Source of the DNA: Sipunculus nudus
Lineage: Eukaryota > Annelida > Sipuncula > Golfingiida > Sipunculidae
Direction: 5' to 3'
NCBI GenBank assembly: GCA_026874595.1
Contig: CM049314.1
Location: 59,377,300 to 59,441,299, forward strand
DNA length: 64,000 bases
Made by a program: the position numbers and the translations under genes. This document shows, one piece after another, positions 1-12,069 of the stretch. The notes beneath the pieces were generated by a model. That model was not told the origin of the DNA. It was given only the letters and a program-made list of their open reading frames with translations, and did no database searches. Positions within the stretch are counted from its first letter, which is position 1. Each line of letters starts with the position of its first letter.

Positions 1-1508
1 CACAGAGCAAGTATACAAAACTGACCAAGCTGTAATGGCAATTCTGAGGTATTGGTTTGTTGTTATACTATATATATATATGTGTGACATAGGTATAATT
101 ACAATGTTATTGCATGGAATAGTAAACTGTGGTCTATATGCCCTGAATAAAGGCAATGCCATCATATTACCCTTGCGCCAAAAAACAAAACTTGCCTTCG
201 ATATTACTAAAAATAATTTTGAAGAATGGCCGGAAATGAATCTTTTCTCACTACAGTTACAACTTTATGCCGTCAGATGTTAAATGAATTGGCCATGAAT
301 CAGGCCAGTGCCATCATTCATCCGATTGAAATCTTTGTGTGTGCAGGAATCCAAGATGAGGGCCATGAAATCCCTACGCATTAGAAATCATTACGCAGCG
401 GTCAAGTTATTGCTTATACAAAAATGGCGGCCAAAAAACCCACACATAACTGTCAGGTAAATCATACAATGAGTGTTATTTGAGAGTAGTTGTTGTCACC
501 CTTGCATCGTTCGACTTTTTTTATTATATATGCCTGGTCATCAAACATTATGGCTAATAAAGAATTATTCTATTACAGAAAAAATATTATTAAGAAAATG
601 TATTAAATATGCTTTTTACAATTTCGTCACATGGGCTTCATGAGCTCCCAGATTGTTCTTGTATATGGCACTTTTATTAAAGCAGAAGGGGAAAGCGTAG
701 TTTGAAAAATTTTATACCATGGGCATTCTATTTTATGGGCATTATTACTCCTATATTATTCCTGATCGAATATTCCAACCCATTTTTCTTAATTATATAG
801 TTATAACCACTACTGATTAAATGTTCATTTTGACTAGTATAATGATCATTTCTGTTGAATCTTGGTAAACAACTGTATAAGTCATATTAAGCGTCTTTTT
901 GAAGGATACAAATGGATTGCGTCTATAATACGAAGCTGTCTACCTTAGGTGCGTCCATTTTCATTCGCACGATATACAAACGAAAAAAAAAATTATATTC
1001 TTAAACGGCACATGGTTATTGTGTTTGATTAAGTATGTATAACAAAATATAATATAAAATATAATATGCCTATATGACTTGTCTTTAGGCGTCTTTCTGA
1101 AGGTGCATTGGCCCGGTTATCATACGATGGCGTCTTTAATATGAATGTGTCTATCTGGTCAGCGTCCATTTTCATAGCGTCCAAATGAACAGTGTCCAGT
1201 TGATACAATGGCGTCTTTGTGATCAGCGTCCATTTGAGATGACCCCCAATTAGTTCCTACTATATCTTATAATTCAGAAGAATAATATAACATTATTTCT
1301 TCGGTTGGTCTTTTTACCAACCCACGTGGCTCTACCGGGAGCTAAGGAATTTTTGCCAAGCGCTGCCATCGCGCGTATAACAAATGCATCATATACAATT
1401 ATTAACATTGTATTTGTTTAAAGACTATGAATAAATATAGGTCTATGCAATATTCCCCTCTAATTCCGGCTCTTCTTCTTCTTTTCTTCTCTCTCTCTCT
1501 ATTCTATA

Positions 1509-1579
<71 letters not shown>

Positions 1580-1868
1580 GTAATAATTTATCAGTAATCA
1601 ATCGCACTGTCCATCGACGCGTGACAGTGATCAACAACCGACGAAATCTTAACCGTTAGCTGCACCGACTGGAGCAATCAATCGGTAATCATTTTATTAT
1701 TAACACACAAAAACTCTTAACATTAAATTATATGAAATCATATGATAACATGTAATATAATATAAAATGATTTATATAGTGTAATATAAAATGAATACAT
1801 AATATGATACAAATTGCTTAGAGTAAATGTTCTGTACTTCTATTTTACTATACAAATATAAATATATA

Positions 1869-1913
<45 letters not shown>

Positions 1914-2880
1914 CAAATAAAAATACTAAATATTTCTTATAGTTATGTTACATATAAAATATACGTATATTTATTTAACATAGATATTTGTATAATATTA
2001 AATTATTTAACATTAAGTATTATATAATTAAAAATTAATACATTTTTATTTTATATATATATATATATATATATAATATTTATTGGAGAATATAATATAA
2101 TATAAAATGAATACATGAAATATTTTTTTCTAACTTATTTGTAAATCGCCACATTTACTACTTTCATCACAACTACAGTGTAGAAAATATCACGAAAAAT
2201 TATATAGACGGGGAGCTGGGACAAAGCATAATCCGTAAATCTATTCATATCAACATGTTATTTGTCATTTCTGTTTATTTATAATTTTTAGTAAGACAAA
2301 CTGGCCATTGGACTTATGGTGACAATGGAATATGCGGAATTTAGGAGAACCATGCATCTATTCCCTGTATGCCATGTCCAATCAGGAGCACTGTAGAAAG
2401 ATGTCACAAAGTGTGGAGTCAAGGGAAAATAAACTAAGTAAATAATAATAATTTGGCAAGTAATTAATCATTTTCCTCTTGATTACATTAAAAAAATAAA
2501 CAATACCTTTGACGAATGACTTAATCTCAAACAATAAAATATATCCAAAAATGCGAAAGTATGGTTAGCTTATAATATTATATATTTGTGCAGGTTGTGA
2601 AATACATGGCAAGACACATATAGGAAGTTATGCATATCTTTCCATAGTATAAATGACTCGACCAACTTATTTAATAAACTGCCAATAACGCAAATAATCA
2701 CAGATGGAATTTATAAATGTGTATAATGTGCAAGTGTCGAAATAAGCCGTGAAATTCAGATATCAAAACTATACAGTAAGTAATTATATCCAATATACAA
2801 ACAGCAAATTACCAGCATTTTCTTTTAAGATATTAATAAAACAGGTCACTGAATTTTAATTGATTTAATTTCAATGAAAT
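1..2880. other. Gene-poor AT-rich flank
   Basis: I see no supported gene here. Short open frames (for example 35-283) have no recognisable domain and lie in AT-rich DNA. The stretch holds TA microsatellites near 1506-1576, 1880-1908 and 2055-2074, and a loose cluster of GCGTCTTT / GCGTCCATTT words at about 891-1240. Confidence 0.6.
1505..1577. repeat. (TA)n microsatellite
   Basis: An almost pure TA run of about 70 bp. Similar shorter runs lie at 1880-1908, 2055-2074, 6918-6948, 8960-9002 and 17512-17545. They create spurious Tyr-Ile open frames. Confidence 0.95.
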
Positions 2881-3601
2881 AATGAGATTAACTAATGAGA
2901 TACAAAACACCTTTTCTGATGACATTACGACGAGTACAAGAGTTCATTGCTTTTTAAACTTAGGGAAAATGTTCGTATTCATCTTATGGTAGGAAGTAAG
3001 AATAAAATCAAATTAAGCGTTTCAAACTTCCTCACTTGATAAGCCCTTTTGAAAAGACTAAGCTGGCAAAGACTAAAGCTTATAGAGAACATTCATACAG
3101 TTTCTACATTCATTTATTTATTATACATAATGTCAAGAATTAAATATAAACGCTGCCCTCGCTAATAACATACCTCGGGTTATACAGCCTCAGGAAAACC
3201 AAAACAAACGGCTAGCATAAACACAGCCATCCTACGTCTTGAAGCATTTCGTCCAGCCTATGTTTGGCCTCCACCTTGGCGTTTTTGTAGTAATTCACTG
3301 ATCTCGCTTGTTTATATTCATCCACTGGCAGGAGTCTTTTGGTAATCGCTACAGTTCAGCTTTTGCCGATTTTGCACCAAATCAGGGTGTAATTCTTTCG
3401 GTTTGATACTCACGTGAAATATTATCTGTTCATTTCATAATTTTCAGGGTTCTAGTGTCTCTAGATTGAATTGACGGTAAATATTTTGGGAATTTGTTGT
3501 CGCTAACGGATAAAAATTGATATTCAAGTACAATTGTCCAATATGTACTCAAAGAGTTATATTGAATTAACTGTATAAGTCCATGACTATTTTACCCTGG
3601 A

Positions 3602-4516
3602 TCAGACCTCACCGATGTGAGCTACACCAGTTTGGAATTCTCCGTTTTCAGGTCTTCTCATGATTTTCCTTACTTTCATCTTCAATGATTGTTTAACCTT
3701 TTTACTGAAGAGAAGGAAGAGAAAACTGTTGAAAATAGATCCACTGTAGCCAAACCAGAACGGCCAGAAATTTAATTCATCATTAAATAGCAGAGGCATC
3801 ATGCCTATATTGTATACAGCGCAGACAGCGATGAGAGCCCTAGAAGATTTAAAAGCTTGTAGTATCGGGTTTGGTGTTGTTGGGAGGTCGGCCGGTCGTA
3901 CCTGTAAAAGTTTCATTTTAATCCTCTGACGAACCACTACGAATACCATCCAACCGTTTGCACAAGTGAGAACACTAAGAAGAAGAAGATAAACAACACG
4001 CCCAACGTAATATAAATAGCTATTATCCTCGTACTTGTAAAACGACATACGGGCTGATGGATAATATTTGTACGTATATAGTAGAGCTGAAGGCCCCCAA
4101 AGGGCAAGAATAATTACCCAGACCAACGCACAGGCCACACGCACCCTTGTGTGTGTAACGAGAACAGCTGAACGCAGGGGTTTCACAATGATGATTGTTT
4201 TGATTACAGATAATGTTGATGCCATCGCCAATGACATCAGAGACATGAACATTAACAGGAACCGTTGAAAAATTCCTAATATTTTTCCAGGGTCTTCTGC
4301 TTGTGTCCATGACAAATACGTACTTATCCATCCAGTGATTCCCAACAGAAAAGCGCAGGAAAATATTGAAAGCAAAAGGGGAAAAACTTTATCTCTGCGG
4401 ACATCTTCACAAAGCAAAATCCCGAAAATAGCTGTTGTGTTGGAAAGGGAATTACAAAGTGATAACAAAGTCACTATCACATTCTTGATAATATCCACTA
4501 CATTGTCATAATCCAT
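3602..4516 (-). CDS. Divergent rhodopsin-like (class A) seven-transmembrane receptor
   Basis: A single-exon frame of 304 residues from an ATG at 4516; a TTG two codons upstream is not a likely start. Seven hydrophobic segments are visible at roughly residues 8-36, 44-68, 81-110, 126-148, 168-196, 222-244 and 254-272. TM4 has the expected Trp (ALVWVI) and Pro (GPSAL). After TM3 the usual DRY is replaced by IKT (residues 105-107), directly before IIIVKPLR, which looks like the normal second intracellular loop. TM7 has FNSFLF where NPxxY is expected. No Cys is seen at the top of TM3, so the canonical disulfide appears absent. The tail is short and basic (KKVKQSLKMKVRKIMRR). The protein should sit in the plasma membrane; its ligand is unknown. 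Lineage-specific chemoreceptor-like GPCR expansion is an inference from the tandem paralogues at 10.3 and 20 kb. G-protein coupling is uncertain because the DRY and NPxxY motifs are degenerate. Confidence 0.75.
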   Translation of the reverse strand: MDYDNVVDIIKNVIVTLLSLCNSLSNTTAIFGILLCEDVRRDKVFPLLLSIFSCAFLLGITGWISTYLSWTQAEDPGKILGIFQRFLLMFMSLMSLAMASTLSVIKTIIIVKPLRSAVLVTHTRVRVACALVWVIILALWGPSALLYTYKYYPSARMSFYKYEDNSYLYYVGRVVYLLLLSVLTCANGWMVFVVVRQRIKMKLLQVRPADLPTTPNPILQAFKSSRALIAVCAVYNIGMMPLLFNDELNFWPFWFGYSGSIFNSFLFLLFSKKVKQSLKMKVRKIMRRPENGEFQTGVAHIGEV

Positions 4517-4639
4517 CTTCAATGCCGGATACAGCTATTTGGCGAAGTACCTTCTTAAGTCTAAGTGCAAGTAAGACCTCCGAGTAGAAAATTTCCAACT
4601 GAGAAGGTGGTAGGGGTAAATACTTGTCCGTGACCGCGC

Positions 4640-4672
4640 TCTCGTATATATTCAGTACTTGACAGATGATCA
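4640..4672 (-). promoter_or_regulatory. Possible TATA-type promoter of the GPCR
   Basis: On the minus strand, GAATATATACGAGAGCG lies about 130 bp upstream of the GPCR ATG. Copy 2 keeps a similar GAATATATATGG near 12172, while copy 3 is altered to an A-run. Conservation of position between copies is the only support. Confidence 0.25.
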
Positions 4673-5334
4673 GCCGGATGAACCAGATTGGTTGGCAGAT
4701 TTGTCATTATCGATTGAATATACAGAGAAAATCGGGATGTGGATTCGCCTACCTTTGGATAGCACTTTGTGTTTCCGAATATCAGATATCTCTTGCAGGT
4801 TAATGATCATTAGAGGTGTGGTGAACATGAATATTTTTAACTGTGGATAATGCAAGGCCAAACATTCCGCCAATGTTAAGTAAGGGGGGGGGGAGTTATA
4901 GAGACAGAGGATGGGACAGCTGCTTTAAGATTAGTTGCCATTTGCATCCATGTATTTCATAACTCTAGCGGTTGAGCTGATATTACACAGGGTTTACAGC
5001 GATGTGGAATATGTTGTGAAACGTGCTAATTAAGTACTGTCGCAAATGGACGTGTCTGATTAACACCCTTGGCGTGTACTGGTACTTTTCTTAAGATCAC
5101 TCTCTTAAAGCCAGCTAAACATCTGTCTTTCCTGTAGAAGCTATGTGATTTCTGCCGTTACTTTTACACAAGATGTGCGTCGCACAGGAGACAAAGTAAT
5201 CCAACATTTTCAATTTAAACGCCTGTACTACCGGATTCTGTGTTACAGAAGCATCGGAAAGTTGTACCATTCAACGCTTCATCTTTATCTTTTGACGAAC
5301 CACTACGGCCAAATGCATCCGTTAGCAACAGTCA

Positions 5335-6803
5335 GAAAAGATAGAACAAGAGATAGAAAGAGAGAACGAGATAGAAAATGAGTGAGATAGAGAGAGATTT
5401 ATACACTACAGAGCCACAATTGGATGAAGAGAAAGAGAGAGGAAGAATGAGAGAGCACGAGAGAGAGAACGGGAAAGAGAGAGAGCGAGGGAAAGAGAGA
5501 CCAAAAGAGAGAGGAGAAAGAGAGCACGAGAGAGAAAGAACGAAAGGGAAAACGAGAGAGAGGCAATGAAAGAGAGAAAATAGAACGAGCGAGAGAGACA
5601 ACTAAAGGGAGAGAACGTGAGAGGGATAAACCAAGTTTTTTATATTACACAGCCACAAGTTTGTCTAAGAGAGAGAGCAAGAGTAAAAGAATGAGAGATG
5701 ATAAAAGAGATAGAGAGAACATGAGACAGAGGAAGAGACAGAGATAGAGGGAGTGAGAGAAAGAGAAAGGAGAGAATAAGATAGACAAAACTAGAGTGAA
5801 GGAGAACAACGAAATAGGGAAAACGAGAGGGAAAACGAGGGAGGGAAAGAACGAGAAAGCAAGAACGAGAGAGAGAACGAGGTAAAGTGATCGAAAGAGA
5901 TAAAGAACGAGGGAGAGAGAACGAGAGCGAGTGAGAAAAATCGAGAGAACGAGTGAGAGAGAACGAGAAAGAGAGAAAAGAGAGAAAGAATGAGAGAGAC
6001 ACGGACAGAGAATGAAGCAGAGAGAGAAGGGAAGAGAGAGAAAGAACGAAAGAGGAAGGATAACTAAGATAGAACAAGAGAGAGAACGAGATAGAATAGA
6101 TGGAAAGAGGAGAGAGATACAGAGAGAACAAGAGAGCGTTAATACGAGAGAGAGAACGAGAGATCAGAAGAGAGAACGAGAGAGATAGAGAGAGATAGAG
6201 AGAAAGCCAGAGAGACAACGAAAGGGCAACAAATGGGCCTACGAAGCAGGGAGGAAAAAGAGAGACGGGACGAGAGAAAGAACGAGAGAAAGGACGAGAC
6301 AGTGGGGACGAGAAAGATGGAGAGTGAGGGAGAGGGAAACCGCGAGAGAGAGAACGAGTGAGAGAGAGCACGAGAGAAAGAACAAAAGAGAATGCGAGAG
6401 AGAAAATTAGAGAGATTGAGAGGTAGAGAGACACAACGAGAGAAAAAGTGAGAGATAAAAAGGCAAAAGAGTGAGAAAGACGACCAGAGAGAGAGAACGG
6501 GAGAGAGATAGACCCAGTCTTATAAACTACAGAGCCACGGCTGGGTCTAAGAGGGAGAGAGGGGGAAAGAACGAGAGAGATTCCAAGAGAGAAAGGGAAA
6601 GAGAAAGAGGGAAGGACGAGAATGAGGACAAGAGAGAGATAGAGAGAAAGAAAGAAGAAGAGAAAGAAAAAGAGGACGGAGGAGAGAGAAAACGAACGAG
6701 ATAGAGAGAACAAGAGAGAGAATGAGAAAAGACGGAGTAATAGATAATGAACGATAGAGAGAGAACGAAACTGAGAAATAGAGTGAGAGAGAGAGGGAAA
6801 AGC
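5335..6803. repeat. GA-rich polypurine block 1 with hairpin cores
   Basis: About 1.5 kb of imperfect GAGA/GAGAAC polypurine on the plus strand. A non-GA core like 'ctacagagccacaa' interrupts it at about 5397-5425, 5637-5672 and 6510-6548. The third core is flanked by a perfect inverted repeat, AGACCCAG (6510-6517) and CTGGGTCT (6541-6548). The block ends with 'actcaaatacggccaaaat' at about 6804. Long frames on either strand here (Ser/Leu/Phe-rich or Glu/Arg-rich) are products of the low-complexity sequence. Confidence 0.9.
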
Positions 6804-6912
6804 ACTCAAATACGGCCAAAATTACCATCTGTTGGACTAGCCGGTGGTCGTGTAAGAGGAATGGTGATTAAATAAACCATGAATATTTTTTTTTCAGGAA
6901 TATACATTCATA

Positions 6913-6949
<37 letters not shown>

Positions 6950-7010
6950 CATACACATTATTCATTGTAAATCCATGCATATGCAATTGTATTTAAATTC
7001 ACGGTAAATA
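6804..7010. repeat. Tail module of GA block 1
   Basis: The order of segments is 'ctcaaatacggccaaaat..ccat', 'gccggtggtcgtgtaag', a T-run followed by a TA microsatellite. The same order follows block 2 (8751-9010) and block 3 (17301-17550), showing that each GA block and its tail were copied as a unit. Confidence 0.7.
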
Positions 7011-8750
7011 GAGAGATTTATATTCTACAGAGCCACAACTGAATGGAGAGAAAGAGAGAGGGAACATGAGAACGAACGAGAGCGAGGGAGAGACCGAGAG
7101 AGAAAATGATTGAAAGTGATAGAACGATAGATAGCACAAGAGAATGAGAGAGATAGTGAAAGATAGAGGGAGAGAGAGAAAGAAAAGACTAGTGAGAGGG
7201 ACAACCTGAGAGAGAGAACGGGATTGAAAAAAAGTAGAAAATCACAGACTAAGTTGTATATACTATAGAGCCACAACTGGATCTAAGAGAGAGATCAAAC
7301 GTGATAGAACGAGAGAGAGAAGACCAGTGAGAGGAAGAGAGTGAACGTTAAAAAAGAGAGAGACATAGAGAGACAGAGAGAGACTAAGAGAGATATAAAG
7401 AGAGAGAGAGACAGGGACACAGAGACAGAGAGAGACAGGAATACAGAGAGGAGAGAGGGAAATAGAGAGGACAGAGAAAGAATTAAAGAGAACATGAGAA
7501 ACAAGGCAAGGAAAAGATAGAGAGAAGAAGAAGAAAAAACACGGAAGAGACAGAGAGAAAACGAGGGAGAAAGACAGAGAGAGAGACAAAGGAGACAGAG
7601 AGATAAAGAGAGAGAAAGAGAGAGACAACAAGAAAGGGAGAATACAAGAGAGAAAGATAGTGAAAACAAGAGAGAAAGAGAGAGACAGAGAGAAACAGAG
7701 AGAGACACACAGGGGAAGAGAGAAAGAGACAGAGAGAGACAGAGAGAATGAGACAAACAGAGACACAGCGAGAGAGACGGAGATTGACACCAAGAGAGAG
7801 GGACAGGGAGAGACAGAAAGATACAGAGATTTACAAAGAGAGACAGAGAGAGATAACAAGAGCAACAGAGACAGACAACAAAAGAGAAAAACACAGAAAG
7901 AGACATCAATAGAAAAAGAGAGAGACAACAAGAAAAAAAAGAGACAACAAGAGAGAAAGAGAGAGATGCAAGAGAGAAACAACAAGAGAAAGAGAGCGAG
8001 AAACAGAGAGAAAGAGTCAGGGAGACAAAGAGAGACAGAGAGAAACTTAGAGAGACAGATAGAGACAAGCGAGAGACAAAGAGAGACATAGAGAAACAGA
8101 GAGAGACAGAAAGAGAGAAAGAGAGAGAAATGAGAGAAAGAGAGAGATAAAAGGGAGAGAGGAAAAGACAACAAGTGCAACAGAGAGACACACCAGGTTA
8201 AAGAGACAGAGAGAGAGAGGAAGAGAGAGACAACTAGAGAAAAAGAGAGAGACAACAAAAGAGAAAGTGACTGACAAAAGGAGAGAAAGAGAGAGACAAC
8301 TAGAGAGAAGGAAAGACACAAGAGAGAGAAAGGAAAGGGGTAGGAAGAGAGGAAGGGAGAGAGATATAGACTCAGTTTTATATACTACAGTGTCAAAACC
8401 GGGTCTACAAAAGTATGAAAGAGAGAGAGATGAAAAAGAGGGAAAAGGAGAAGAGAGAGGTGAGACAATAGCGCGAGAGAGGACAAGAGAGACAGAGAAA
8501 TAGGACCAGAAAGTAGGAGATAGAGATAGAGTGAAAGGTCGAGAAAGAGGACACGAGGGCGAAAGAGAGAGAGGACAAGAGAGAGAGGACGAGAAAGAGA
8601 GGTCAAGAAAGAGAGATAGAAAGAAGGAGAGAAAAATTAGAGAACGGTGGAAGGAGAAAACGAAGGAGATAGAGAGAACTGGAGAGAAAATGGTACGGAG
8701 AAATGAGAGGAAGAGATAGAGAGTGAAAGAGATAGAGAGAGAGAGAGAGA
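7011..8750. repeat. GA-rich polypurine block 2 with hairpin cores
   Basis: About 1.7 kb of GAGA/GAGACA polypurine. Cores occur at about 7017-7045, 7246-7288 and 8368-8406. The last has AGACTCAG (8368-8375) opposite CCGGGTCT (8399-8406). The block is rich in GAGACA and GACAACAAGAGAG sub-repeats. It ends with 'gcattcaaatccagccaaaatgaccat' split around 8750-8780. No gene is supported inside. Confidence 0.9.
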
Positions 8751-8955
8751 TGCATTCAAATCCAGCCAAAATGACCATTTGATTGACAAGCCGATGGTAG
8801 TGAAAGTGTCGTGCATATTGTGGATGCCATTTTGTTCGCGAGTTTTTCAAATTCATGATATTCTCGATTAAGAAGTTATCCCAAAAAAAGAGACTTCTTT
8901 GTGGAAATCGCAGATTTTTTTCCTTGGGAATATGAAGCCTACCACACACACACAA

Positions 8956-9006
<51 letters not shown>

Positions 9007-9640
9007 CGGTTTTATTTTTATATTTTACACAATTGAAACGATCTTATTACCATTTCCTACCATTTATCCATTTAATCAGTGTATTATTATATCTTACAGG
9101 ACTAATGTTCCCTTTATGTACTAGTATTACTAATTATTTTATTTATTCGTGAGTGAACAGCATAACGTGGCTCAGTGATTGCAATTTTTATTTTAATGTA
9201 AATTTAATCAGAATTACGAGAATTATGGCACCCCTTTACGATGTTTCCTATATATACTTGTATTTCTCATTTTCCAGTTTATTAAAGAGTGAAATGCATA
9301 ACATGGCAGAAAATTAAACCCTTTGTACCAAAACGGATCTGATATGCGAACATGTTTGGTCTTGAACTGACAGGAATAAAGCAAGGTGTGTCCGCTGTAT
9401 TTCAATCAAAATAAAAATCAATCAATTCAACAGAGGTTTATGGCAGGTCCGCCGACGGGTACAGTACATTTACTTTCCAATCCTTTGCCATCTGTGAAAT
9501 TACACGGAGAAATCACATCAATAAAACTTAGGGAAAACATACTTAATCATGTTATGGTAGGAAGTTTAAATAAGATCAAATGAACCGTTTTAAACTTCCT
9601 CACTAGTGCTTTAGAATAAACTAAGCTGGCAAAGGCTAAA
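8751..9640. repeat. Tail module between GPCR units 1 and 2
   Basis: This matches 17301-18170 closely over its length, including the TA microsatellite, 'ttacgatgtttcctatatat', and 'tgtccgctgtatttcaatc'. It is the distal part of the duplicated unit. I see no coding sequence. Confidence 0.75.
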
Positions 9641-10280
9641 GCGTACAGAGAACAGTCATATACGTTTATACATTTGTATATTATACATGGTTTTAAGAAA
9701 TAAATATTTGCTTATTTAGATTCATCCACTGGCAGGGGTCTTTTGGTACTGGCTACAGTTCAGCTTTTGCCGAATGTGCACTAAGTGAGAGTGTAATTCT
9801 TTCGGTTTGGTACTCACGTGAAATATCATCGTCTCATTTCATAATTTACAAAGTTCTATACTCCTGTAATAACCGCGTCAATTTACAGAGCTGTATCTTT
9901 CAGGGACAGTAAAATAATGACAGTATTATGAGATTATAACTTTAATTATAACAACAACAATTTGATTAGTGAGATTATTTTCAGCAAAGTATTGATGAAA
10001 AAAGGAGGACACTAAATTTTAGACTAATGTCATACATTTCATGACACACTTCCAAATATATGCAATATGTAGAACGTACCAAATTCCCATGAGCATGATC
10101 TGTAACAGTAATTTTTTACCACATCACTTTAGATTGACAGTTGGATTGACAGTTAAGATACGGGGAACTTACGGGTTCGCGCTAACTGATACAAATTGAT
10201 ATTCAAGCACAATTGTCGAATATATACTCCAAGAGTTATATTACAATGACTGTTTAAGTCCATCATTATTTTACCATGGA
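9641..10280. other. Downstream flank of GPCR paralogue 2
   Basis: Duplicated non-coding DNA, homologous to parts of 3060-3600 and 18430-20006. No gene is seen. Confidence 0.6.
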
Positions 10281-11173
10281 TCAGATCTCGCCGATGTGAG
10301 CTGCACCAATTTGAAATTCTCCGTTTTCAGGTCTTCTCATGATTTTCCTTACTTTCATCTTCAATGATTGTTTAACCTTTTTACTGAGGAGAAGGAAAGA
10401 AACTGTTGAAAATGGATCCACAAACCAGAACGGCCAGAAATTTAAGCTTTCGTTAAATATCAGAGTTAACAAGTTGGTATTGTACACAGCTCAATCAGCG
10501 ATAAGAGCCCTGGTAGATTTAAAAGCTTGTAGTATCGGGTTTGGTGTTGTTGGGAGGTCGCCCGGTTGTACCTGTAAACGTTTCATTTTAATCCTCTGAC
10601 GGATCACCACGAGCATCATCCTATCCTTTGCACAAGTTAGAACACTGAGTAAGAGAAGTTAAACAACACGCCCAGCGTAATATAAATAGTTATTTTCCTC
10701 GTTGTAAAACGACATTCGCGCTGATGGATAATATGTGTACGTATATTTTAGACCTGAAGGCCCCCAAAGGGTAAGAAAAATTACCTAGACCAACGCACAG
10801 ACAACGCGCACACTTGTGTGTGTAACGAAAACAACTGATCGCAGGGGTTTGACAATGATAACTGTTTTGATTACAGGTAATGTTCATGCCATCGCTAATC
10901 GACAGGAGAATTAACAGGAACCGTCGAAAGTTCCTAAAATTTTGCCAGGGTCTTCTGCTTGTGTCCATGACAAATACGTACTTATTCAACCTATAACTGC
11001 CAATAGAAAGGCGCAGGAAAATATTGAAAGCGAAAGGGGAACACTTTATTTCTGCGGACATCTTTACAAAGCAAAATCCCGAAAATAGTTGTTATATTGA
11101 AAAGTTAATTGCAAAGTGATAAAAAAGTCACTATCACATTCTTGGTAATACCCACTACATTGTCATAATTCAT
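10281..11173 (-). pseudogene. GPCR paralogue 2, decayed
   Basis: Collinear with the intact receptor at 3602-4516. The C-terminal part is recognisable at 10281-10487 (KKVKQSLKMKVRKIMRR and following residues), and the position equivalent to the start ATG is at 11171-11173. The frame is broken repeatedly by stops and small indels: recognisable receptor sequence shifts among frames, and a segment before TM7 (about 10425) is deleted. It is unlikely to encode a receptor. Confidence 0.8.
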
Positions 11174-11195
11174 CTTCAATGCTAGGTACAGCTAT

Positions 11196-11199
11196 ACGG
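11196..11199. repeat. 4-bp target-site duplication (left) of solo LTR 1
   Basis: ACGG here recurs at 12066-12069 just after the LTR. Copies 1 and 3 of the unit keep the uninterrupted sequence ('tacagctat..' directly joined to '..taccttcttaagtc'), so they give the empty site. Confidence 0.7.
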
Positions 11200-12065
11200 T
11201 GTAACACGTCTCCTTTATTGTGCGCTGTTGACATTCTGATTCGTCTTTGGCTCAAGCCCTGGCGTTGCTTTGCTACGGCGTTCCTTGTTCTGGCTTGCCG
11301 GGTGCGGCCCACGTGTAAACACAGAGCTCATGCTACTCTGGGGTTTTCTCGCCTGGCGGAGCCGGGCCGGCCCACGTGTGAACTCTGATATGTAGAAACA
11401 CAGCGATGTTGTTCTAGATGTTTCCTTAACGTGTGTGCTATTGTCTTCTTTAGATTGTTCGAGAAATGAAAAGTTCTTGGCTTGGGGCGAGAAGATATAA
11501 ATAAGGGGCTGTGTTTTAGAGCCAAGAGAGGAGAGAAATATTCCAGCGGACACAGGAGCGTGCAAGTCAGTTGTGGAACTTTTCCGATAAGTGCGGCATT
11601 AATAGATATTCTTCTAAATTTTTTGACGGATCTTATATAGTCTTCAGTTTGCTTTCGGTATTATAACAATAACTTCACTTTTGGATGACAAAGGATTGAT
11701 TTTGTAAATGAACTGGACAGTGATTCTCTGAGTAGATTTATGTGAACTGTTCATCTGAATCATATGCTTTAAAGGATCTATTGCCGCTGTGGCAAGGGTG
11801 GTATCCAGGTACTGTACACTTTACTATATTCTTTTATTGATTTACTGTTGTAGTGTTGTTATAATTTGTAATTGTATTGATTTAGTGCATTGTAATGTTA
11901 GGATTGTTTTAAGAAAAAATTAGAATTATTTTAACATAAAACCACTGGCTTCTTTATTCATTCCCCTAGTCATTTCACGCTGCCTAGTGTTACAGAATCT
12001 GATTTTTTAACTCCATTACAAAATTTATGTTCGTATCGACTCTGATGATATAAGGTTCCGTAACA
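11200..12065 (+). mobile_element. Solo LTR of an LTR retrotransposon (copy 1, 866 bp)
   Basis: Begins TGTAACACG and ends CCGTAACA, with the TG..CA termini of LTRs, and is flanked by ACGG on both sides. It has a TATA-like TATAAATAAG at 11496-11505 followed by a GC-rich leader, as expected for an LTR U3/R boundary. Its 3' half ('actggcttctttattcattcc', 'gctgcctagtgttacagaatctgat', 'ggttccgtaaca') matches the LTR at 19143-19945. No internal gag-pol is present, so it is a solo LTR, presumably from recombination between two LTRs. A 4-bp duplication fits Gypsy-type integrases, but the family is not proven. It lies just upstream of the GPCR pseudogene start. Confidence 0.75.
11496..11505 (+). promoter_or_regulatory. 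TATA-like box in solo LTR 1
   Basis: TATAAATAAG followed by GGGCTGTGTTTTAGAGC. The matching position in LTR 2 reads TATAAAAG then GGGCTGTGTTTAAGC (19420-19427). Conservation between the two LTRs supports a retroelement promoter. Confidence 0.55.
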
Positions 12066-12069
12066 ACGG

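Larger units (their letters stand above)
2930..5340 (-). repeat. Segmental duplication, copy 1 (GPCR unit)
   Basis: Copy 1 of a tandemly duplicated unit. It contains the 3' flank (a 'cttcctcact..gataag' segment near 3030), the intact GPCR, and the 5' flank running into the first GA-rich block. The same order of segments recurs at 9.46-13.9 kb and 17.95-22.7 kb. The flank at about 5145-5340 also matches about 15505-15690, just before the third GA block. Copy 1 lacks the 12.67-15.5 kb segment of copy 2, so the units differ by large insertions or deletions. Confidence 0.75.

Noticed and set aside
4023-4331. Frames overlapping the GPCR in other phases (also 4068-4268 and 20471-20671 on plus)
   Set aside because: Shadows of the receptor coding sequence. 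Their conservation in the paralogues follows from conservation of the receptor block.
5640-6809. Antisense open frame of 389 codons, Ser/Leu/Phe-rich, and similar long frames at 7263-8321, 8047-9006 and 15774-17328
   Set aside because: They are translations of imperfect GA/TC low-complexity tracts. Overlapping frames on the same strand are equally long, composition follows the repeat and no domain is seen.
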